Of a stretch of DNA of 11,327 nucleotides, positions 5,044 through 11,327 are shown in pieces. This DNA comes from CALMFT01 sp035333525 (GTDB lineage Bacteria > Patescibacteriota > Gracilibacteria > Absconditabacterales > Absconditicoccaceae). The stretch is taken from the NCBI GenBank assembly GCA_035333525.1, contig DAOQQF010000033.1, positions 1 to 11,327 of the forward strand, read 5' to 3'. Both the position numbers and the translations under genes were made by a program. Under the pieces are notes generated by a model. That model was not told the origin of the DNA. It did no database searches and worked only from the letters and a program-made list of their open reading frames with translations. Every line of letters starts with the position of its first letter. The first letter of the stretch is position 1.

Positions 5044-8000
5044 CTACCCTTCTTCCGTTTCTTCATCAGATCATCATAAATCAGTCACGATATCGTCAAC
5101 ATCACTATCCGTTGGTGTTGCAGCTTTTACAAGCGATGTTGCTCATTTTTCTTCTTGAAGTTCATCCACTACAATCTCTCATACGTTCTCAAGATTTTTA
5201 AGACCAAGTTGAAGAATTTTTTCCCTTCTCTCCATATGAATCGATGCAATTTGTTCTTTATTGAGTGGTACGATATTTTGACATAATCACTTGAACATAT
5301 TTGCTAAGTAATAGTACGATTCAGGAATTCCATATACTTGTATTTTCTTTCATTTGATAATTGATTCATAGGTCTTATTTCTTCAAGTAATATCATCGGA
5401 CTTGATTGTGAGCATCTCTTGGAGGGTATGTACAGCACCATAAGCTTCCAATGCCCATACTTCCATTTCTCAGAATCTTTGACCACCATCTCTTGCTTTA
5501 CCTCACAATGGTTGCTGGGTAATTAATGAGTATGGTCATACCGATCTTGCATGGATTTTGTCTTCAGCCATATGTTCCAATTTAAGGATATACATATATC
5601 CAACACTGACTTTCTGATCAAACTCCTCACCAGTTCTACCATCATACATTATAAATTTACCATCTAACGGAAGATTCGTATCTTGAATAGTGGATGCTAA
5701 ATCATCAATTTGGGAATTAGACAATCATGATTTAAGAAGACTTGATCTATCATTATCAGATAAATCACCACTAAAATAATGTTTTACCTCATCAACACCA
5801 AATCAACTAAACAATGGTATCGCAAAGTTGTATCAGGTTATCTTTGCTATTAATCACATATGCGCCTCAAGAACCTGACCAATATTCATACGTGACACTA
5901 CTCACAATGGATTGAGAATAAGATCGATAGGCTGACCATCAGCGGTATATGGCATATCTTCTTCTGGTAAAATAACGGAAATAATACCTTTGTTTCCATG
6001 TCTTCCTACCAACTTGTCTCATACTTCAATTTTTCTATTGGTTGCAACAAAAACAGTTATTTTATTTTTTACTCATGCCATAAGATTATCTCATTTTTTT
6101 GAATCCAAAACTACAACATCCAATACCTTTCCTTCAATTCACGAAGGAAGATATAATGAACTATCTTTTACGTTTTTAGATTTTTCACCAAAGACCGCTT
6201 GGATTAGCTTTTCTTCTGCAGAGAGCTCTCATTCAGATTTTGGAGAAATTTTACCTACTAAAATATCTCATCATTGAACAATAGAACCAATACGAACAAT
6301 ACCATTTTCATCCAAGTTTTTGAGTTTAGCCATACTAACATTTGGTATGTCTGGCGTTGTTTGTTCTGGACCCAGTTTGGTATCACTTACCTCAATTTCA
6401 AATTTTTCAATATGAATAGAGGTAAGATTATCATGTTTTACTAGTCTATCAGAGATAATGATTGCATCCTCATAGTTATATCCTCACCATGGCATAAATG
6501 CTACTTTCAAATTTGTACCAAGTGAAAGTTCACCATTTACTACTGATTGACCTTCTGCAAGAATATCTCCTGTTTTAACTGATTGACCTAATGTAACTTT
6601 TGGTCTAAGGTGTACTAATGATTTTTGGTTTGACATCGTATATTTTTGGAGATTATACTCCTTGATCATATTTTTTTTTGATCACAATTTTTCATATTGT
6701 ACTTTTACAATATAATCTACTCATCAATACTGCTCATCTGATGATTTTTTTCCTCATACATAAATAACTTCACCTTCTCATTCGGCATTGATAACTGATG
6801 TGGTCATTCTAACGATATCCTTTTCAATACCAGTTCCTACCATTGGAGCTTGTGGCAATAATAATGAAACTGCTTGCTTTTGCATGGCAGCAGCCATCAA
6901 AGCACGATCTGCATCATCACGATCCAAGAAGGGTATACTTGAAGCATCGGGAGAAAACAATTGAAATGGGGATAAATCAATATGTGTTAAATCATTAACA
7001 TAATACATATCAATTTTTGGGCCAAACTGATCAAATCATCTAGCAGGAACTCTCCTTGGTATAATATTACCATGATCATCAAGCTGGAGTGTTGATTCGC
7101 CAACCGTATATTGATAGTCATTTTCTGGTGAAATAAATTCAGTTTCTCCTGTAATATATGGTCTAATTTCCAAAGATGTTTTTTTTAATTGTTTGAGAGT
7201 AGCGATAATCTGATCTACATTATCAACAGTAATATAGCTATCTTCAGCAACAATAACTTTGCCTTTTGCGTCAACAACATTTTCTTCTAAAATTCTTCAT
7301 AGAAGTGATTCTTTAGTAAGAGAAATATGTTTAGTAACCTTTATTGCGGGGGTTTCCAAGAATCAATCTTCATTTACTCTACTATACAATGCCTGATGAA
7401 TAACCAATCAAATTTGCTGACCTTCTGGGGTTTCAATAGGACAAATTCTACCATAGTGAGAAAGATGAACATCACGCACCTCAAATTTAGCTGTTTGTTT
7501 TCTAAGTCATGAAGGTCATGATGCAGTGATTCTTCTTTTGTGTTCTATTTCAGATATAGGGTTAGTATTTGCTGCAAACTGACTTAATTCTGATGTTGAA
7601 AAAAAAGATTTAACTGCACTATCAATAATTTTGAAATTTACAACATCAACCAACTTAAGTTGTGGTCTGACAATAACATATTCTATCAATAATTTTTTAA
7701 GTTTTGCTAAATGACTAGAGGTAAGTTTAATCCCTTTTTCAATAATTACCTTACCTTCATGTTCCACATTCTCCAACAAGATAGTTCACAATAAGCTTTG
7801 AAGTTTATCTTCATCTGATTTTGCTTGTACTTGTTCCTCCTCATCCTGTTCGACAGTGATAGGATCAGTGTCGGATCATCCTTCATCATCATCCAATATA
7901 ATATCATCAATCTCGTCTTTTTTATCTTCTTCAGTTTCTAAAAGATTAATTCTTTGCTCCAAAGGTAAAACTGATAGTTTTCCTCTTGTAGTTTTTTGAA

Positions 8001-9096
8001 ATCTTTTGAGCGTTGGTTGAAGATACGAATACAATAACTCACCCATTGTTCTAATTCTTTTATTACTAAGGTGATCAGCATCATCTGCAAAAAATCCTTT
8101 TTTACCATTAGCAAAATGACAAAGATATTTTATAGATTCCACAATATCGTCAGCATCAATATGATTTATATCTTTACTTCTTGATAAATTGAGCTTGGCA
8201 TTTATTTTTCTTCTTGCAATACTTCCCAAGAAGATTCTTTCAGATTGAAATAACTCTCTGATGTACTTGATAGCATTTTCAACATCAACGAGTTCGCCAG
8301 GTCTTAGCTTATTATAAATAAATAATGCAGCATCTTCCATATTACTTGTGCTGTCTTTTTTAAGAGTATATGCTATATAGTCAAAATCCTCTTCATCAAA
8401 AGCACCCACAAATAATGATTTAATTTGCTCGTCGGTTTCAAAACCAAATACTCTTAAAAGAGCCGTAATAGGAAATTTTCTTGATTTATTAATTCTAATA
8501 GTAAGCTGGCCAGTTTTTTCAGCGGCAATACTAAACCACGAACCTTCTTGTGGAATAACTTGAAAGCTAAACGAGTAGTCTTTTCTATCAAATTTATAAA
8601 ATATACCAAATGATCTGATAATCTGATTAACAATCACATTTTCAACACCATTAATAATATATGTACCAGCTTTGGTCATAAGAGGCATTGTTCCAATATT
8701 TGCTCTACCAGAATAGAGATTCTCACCAGTAGATCTATCTACGAGATCTACCGCACAATTAACTACACCACCAAATGTTAATTCCTTCTTTTTTGCATTA
8801 TTAACAATCCTATCAAGTTCAGCATCAGAAATTTCTTCCTTATTTCACAAAAAATTTCTGACTATCTTAACATCATTAATGACTAAGGATAGTCTTTCTC
8901 ATGCAATATCTTCAATGGGACATACTTCTTCAAATAATTTAGGGAGGTAGTAATTTTCAAATCTATTAAATCATTCTTTTTGAGTCAACAAAAGATCAGG
9001 AAATTGAAAATCAATATCCATTCTATGAAGGGGTCTCAAAAAAATTCTGTTGTCTGAAAAACCAACAGGTAGTTTTTTTGCTACAGATTTTGCCAT
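5044..9096 (-). CDS. rpoB: DNA-directed RNA polymerase subunit beta
   Basis: Beta subunit of bacterial RNA polymerase, forming one side of the catalytic cleft. With UGA=Gly the frame is 1350 residues, MAKSVAKKLPVGF through ETEEG then TAG. Recognisable blocks are RRIRTMGELL; the rifampicin region (about 503-528) with LSQF..NPISEIEHKRRI; GPSGL with both glycines as TGA; YGRICPIETPEG; MPWGGYNYEDA (868-878); DTKLGPE; GRHGNKG (1031-1037); and GGQRFGEMEVWALEAYGA (from 1204). Compared with the Escherichia coli and Bacillus layouts there is a long extra segment of roughly 110 residues before the rifampicin region. It includes an acidic stretch at about 388-430 and a module at 434-477; a similar module occurs at 598-646. 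No Shine-Dalgarno is visible. Upstream is rpmH, 66 bases away; downstream is a terminator, not rpoC. The C-terminus is acidic. Confidence 0.97.
7159..7305 (-). other. RpoB internal module, copy 2 (residues 598-646)
   Basis: The segment begins LLGRILEENVVDAKGKVIV and ends LEIRP. It lines up with residues 434-477 (LLGTILLENV-EHEGKVII ... VIVRP): shared LLG-IL-ENV, GKVI, a following threonine and a closing RP. It resembles the GR-LAEDVVD-GEVI-type modules I recall from RpoC and from some RpoB lineage insertions; this resemblance is from memory. Confidence 0.55.
7666..7797 (-). other. RpoB internal module, copy 1 (residues 434-477)
   Basis: This module follows the acidic insertion (about residues 388-430) and precedes the rifampicin region. 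Its glycine at 436 is coded by TGA, as is the matching glycine at 600 in copy 2. The two are only moderately similar in sequence, so divergence is old. Confidence 0.55.
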
Positions 9097-9140
9097 ATCG
9101 TAGAATAAGTTGAAGATAAATGAAACAAAAACAAAAGACT

Positions 9141-9163
9141 ACCAAAAGAATATATCTTTTGGT
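9141..9163. terminator. Hairpin at the rpmH stop codon, weak terminator or processing site
   Basis: ACCAAAAGA-atata-TCTTTTGGT is a perfect 9-base stem that overlaps the last base of the rpmH stop codon. On the minus strand it is followed by AGTCTTTTGTTTTTG, a broken U-run. This may allow partial termination or attenuation ahead of rpoB, or protect the upstream mRNA after cleavage. Confidence 0.45.
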
Positions 9164-9321
9164 TATTTAGTTTTTTGTGGAGTAAGTTGATGCCTTCCTT
9201 TAGCTCTTCTGCGTTTTAGAACATTTCTACCATTTTTGGTCAACATTCTAATCATAAAGCCATGGGTCTTAAGTCTTTTGGACCACTTAATTGTTCTTGT
9301 TCTTCTCAATTTACTAGCCAT
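9163..9321 (-). CDS. rpmH: 50S ribosomal protein L34
   Basis: Small basic large-subunit protein of 52 residues. The family signature THGFMIRMLTKNGRNVLKRR spans residues 19-38 and is followed by RAKGRHQLT. The N-terminus MASKLRRTRTIKW differs from the usual MKRTFQPSN but is similarly basic. The start at 9321 is chosen because an upstream in-frame start (9354) would add an unneeded hydrophobic leader, LFYLFLQFIL. In most bacteria rpmH sits beside rnpA and dnaA at the origin; here it lies between rpsR and rpoB. No TGA codon is used in the frame. Confidence 0.93.
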   Translation of the reverse strand: MASKLRRTRTIKWSKRLKTHGFMIRMLTKNGRNVLKRRRAKGRHQLTPQKTK

Positions 9322-9377
9322 GAGAATAAATTGTAAAAATAAATAAAATAGCACACTACGAAATTAACTATGGTTTG

Positions 9378-9584
9378 TTATTTTTTAACATAAGGTAATA
9401 ATCCTAATTCCCTTGCCAAAATTGTTGCTCTTCTGATATTTTTTTGATAGGTGACATTATTACCAGTATATTTTCTAGGTTTGATGTAACTAAACCTATT
9501 ACAATAAAAATGCAATAAAGGAATATTTTTCCATGTAATAGCATACTCTGGCACAATGAGCTTAGGTGATTTTTTGATTTTCAT
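9378..9584 (-). CDS. rpsR: 30S ribosomal protein S18
   Basis: Small-subunit protein that pairs with S6 on the ribosome platform. It has 68 residues, close to the usual 75. The core LLHFYCNRFSYIKPRKYTG (23-41) and the C-terminal ARELGLLPYVKK match S18. It starts 28 bases after the rpsF stop, the normal S6-S18 pairing, but without the single-strand binding protein gene that often sits between them. Stop is TAA. No Shine-Dalgarno is evident in the gap. Confidence 0.94.
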   Translation of the reverse strand: MKIKKSPKLIVPEYAITWKNIPLLHFYCNRFSYIKPRKYTGNNVTYQKNIRRATILARELGLLPYVKK

Positions 9585-9612
9585 GACAATAGCGAATATA
9601 ATAAATAATTAA

Positions 9613-10071
9613 TTATTCTCATATGGTTTCATCCTGTTTATCTTGTTGTTCTTGTTTTTGTTGAGCGGCATCCAATAAATGTTGTTTTTGATCTTTTGTT
9701 TTTTTTGCCTTCTTTTCTGATACAACAAGCTTACTCAAAATATCTTGATACTCTTCCTGGATATCTTTAAACACAATCCATTGATCATGTGATGAGCGAG
9801 CAAGAAATACTGATCTTAATATTCATTTCATCAAACTCATCTTTTGCTTGATAGTGCCAAATAAAGTAGGATCAATTTGAATACAATATGAAACAAAATA
9901 AGCCTTAGCACCATACTTGAGACCATGAACATTATACACTGTTTGGTATCCAATATCATCTTTTTCCTTTATGCCTCCAGGAAACAAAGCTTCTATTTGA
10001 CTAATCAATGACTGAGAGTCCTCAGAAGACAATGACGGATCAAGAGAGATAATAAGTTCATACAATTTCAT
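9613..10071 (-). CDS. rpsF: 30S ribosomal protein S6 with a charged C-terminal tail
   Basis: Small-subunit protein that binds S18 on the 16S rRNA central domain. Start MKLYELIISLDPSLS is typical. The 152-residue frame needs UGA=Gly at residue 83 (MSLMKGILRSVFLAR), a point where a standard-code reading would stop. The segment HGLKYGAKAYFVSYCIQIDP fits the S6 strand that normally reads rLaY-I-g---g-Y. From about residue 112 there is a long Lys/Gln/Glu-rich tail (SEKKAKKTKDQKQ..QKQEQQDKQDE) longer than most S6 proteins have. It is followed after 28 bases by rpsR, probably on one mRNA. Confidence 0.9.
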
Positions 10072-10121
10072 TAGTGTAGTATAAATAAAGGTAAAATAAG
10101 GTTTCTAAGTAAGATAATATA

Positions 10122-10410
10122 TTATAATTCTGGCGCATTATTTGATTTTCTAATAATTCTAGATCACACTAAAGAGGATAATTCATCATTATCTCAACCA
10201 CCAATAAATGATTCAATGATATACCATATATTCTTACTTTTTACATGGACTGATGAATATAATGCAGCACTAATTGATGTTGTAATGTGGTTGCCTTGAT
10301 CTTGTAACCTTGTAGCAATTAATAATTTAGGCACTCCTGTTATTTTTTTTTATGTTTATGGCAGCGCTGTCTACATATTTATTATGAATTGTTAACTCAT
10401 GAGGATTCAT
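10122..10410 (-). pseudogene. Frameshifted small hypothetical gene broken at an A9 run
   Basis: On the minus strand ATG 10410 opens 27 residues (MNPHELTIHNKYVDSAAINI and a short tail), ending at TAA 10327-10329. At the A9 run (about 10345-10353), removal of one A joins it to the next frame. That frame continues without a stop to TAA 10122-10124: ITGVPKLLIATRLQDQGNHI and onward, with two TGA as glycine, ending NNAPEL. The joined product would be 95 residues and looks like one protein. I do not recognise the family. Either the gene is inactivated, or polymerase or ribosome slippage on the A-run restores the frame in some products. The downstream part could also start at GTG 10334 as a 70-residue protein, although the purine-rich GGAG overlaps that codon rather than preceding it. 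Confidence 0.55.
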
Positions 10411-10456
10411 TGATGTGATTATATCTAACTATAAATAAATAATTCCTATAAAACAT

Positions 10457-11272
10457 TTAATTCCCAAATCCTACTCTATCAAATCAGATCAGAGTTGCTT
10501 GATTTGCTATAATGTCTTTAATCTTTTGTGATTCATCACCCACATATCCTTGTTCCAATAACACTATTTCAGAGTATTTTTTATTTAGTTTTCATGCAAC
10601 AATATTAGGAATAACTGCGTCTGGTTTACCAGTAGCCCTTACCTCTTGTTCAAATTCAGCTTTCATGGTATCAAGCATAGCAGTAGGAATAGACTCGATA
10701 GAGAGATAAGTTGGATCCATAGCAGCAATTTGCAAAGCAGCTTTTTTTACTCCAACTTCTGCTTCAGATCAGATTATATCATAATACACTGCAGCTATTA
10801 GTTTGCTTCATGCATGAGTGTAAACATATACTTTACTTGAAGGTAGTGGTTTAACCAATAATCATACAACTTTCATATTTTCTCATAGAGTACCAATAGT
10901 TTGAGCTATACGTTCATTAATAGATCACACAACTGACTCAGGTAGTGTCTCAAAAGAATTTGTTTGATGATCAATCGCTAGTGTAAGAACATCCTCCATA
11001 AGTTGATCAAAAAGCTCATTTTTTGCAACAAAATCAGTCTCACATCATAGTTTAAGTATTGCAATAGTATTATTTTGTACTTTGTAAGCAACTTTTCCTT
11101 CTTTTGTTTCTCTATCTCATTTTTTACCAGCACTAGCAATTCATTTTTTTTTTAGTAATTCTTGAGCCTTAGTAATATCTCCTCATGCTTCTACCAAACA
11201 TTCTTTACAATCTTTGAGGGAAGCCAAGGTCATATCTCTAAGTTGTTTAACTAATTCAACTGATATATTCAT
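10457..11272 (-). CDS. tsf: Translation elongation factor Ts
   Basis: Guanine-nucleotide exchange factor that reloads EF-Tu with GTP. The 271-residue frame begins MNISVELVKQLRDMTLASLK, with the N-terminal UBA-like segment DCKECLVEAGGDITKAQELL (21-40) and KKKG. The diagnostic GCETDFVAKN spans 76-85. Glycines at residue 30, in KKKG and before CETDF are TGA. The C-terminus has LLEQGYVGDESQKIKDI, matching the family's LLeQ-fvkD---tV, and ends FDRVGFGN then TAA. Upstream, 11273-11327 is AT-rich without a clear Shine-Dalgarno; rpsB is the usual neighbour and may lie beyond the edge. Downstream is the frameshifted frame, then rpsF. Confidence 0.96.
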
Positions 11273-11327
11273 ATGATAATAATGTTATAATATAAAGAAT
11301 AATAGATCTACAGATATCATAAAAAGG

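Noticed and set aside
7327..7512. Plus-strand 61-codon frame opposite rpoB
   Set aside because: It lies antisense to the conserved RpoB region and shows no independent signals.
1..11327. CRISPR array, transposase or rRNA
   Set aside because: No regularly spaced repeats, no transposase motifs and no rRNA-like stretches were seen on either strand.

Overview
The window reads as chromosome from a candidate-phylum bacterium that uses UGA as glycine (genetic code 25), i.e. Gracilibacteria (BD1-5) or Absconditabacteria (SR1). The evidence is direct. In groEL, rpoB, tsf, rpsF and the plus-strand surface gene, in-frame TGA falls on positions where the protein families carry invariant glycine, such as both glycines of GroEL GPKGR and of RpoB GP-x-GL. 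Read with the standard code every one of these genes breaks into fragments. Read with UGA=Gly they become full-length proteins ending at TAA or TAG. The DNA is AT-rich, and most starts lack an obvious Shine-Dalgarno sequence.

Layout. 1-2.0 kb, plus strand, accessory: the tail of an open frame lying in a repeat copy, then a membrane-anchored cell-surface protein with a coiled coil, a polyglycine linker and three four-cysteine repeats, then a decayed reading frame. A diverged copy of the repeat at 1-70 occurs inverted at 2073-2181, so the pair brackets this block. 2.0-4.9 kb, chaperonin region: groEL (minus) has its own promoter and terminator. It is divergent from a small plus-strand membrane-protein gene with a near-consensus promoter and terminator. 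An elongator-type tRNA-Met(CAU) with its own promoter follows, then groES with a CIRCE-like operator over its transcription start. groES and groEL are thus separate transcription units. 5.0-11.3 kb, minus strand, information processing: in transcription order tsf (EF-Ts), a small frameshifted frame, rpsF (S6), rpsR (S18), rpmH (L34) and rpoB, ending at a strong bidirectional terminator. rpoC does not follow rpoB.

The minus-strand run supplies translation elongation, ribosomal proteins and the RNA polymerase beta subunit; the chaperonin genes supply protein folding. The main oddities are: a long acidic insertion and two similar roughly 45-residue modules in RpoB; substituted residues in the rifampicin-binding region; a frame break at an A9 run between tsf and rpsF; the flanking inverted hairpin repeats around the surface gene; and a palindrome that could hide the ribosome-binding site of the small membrane-protein gene. 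No CRISPR array, transposase gene or rRNA was seen.
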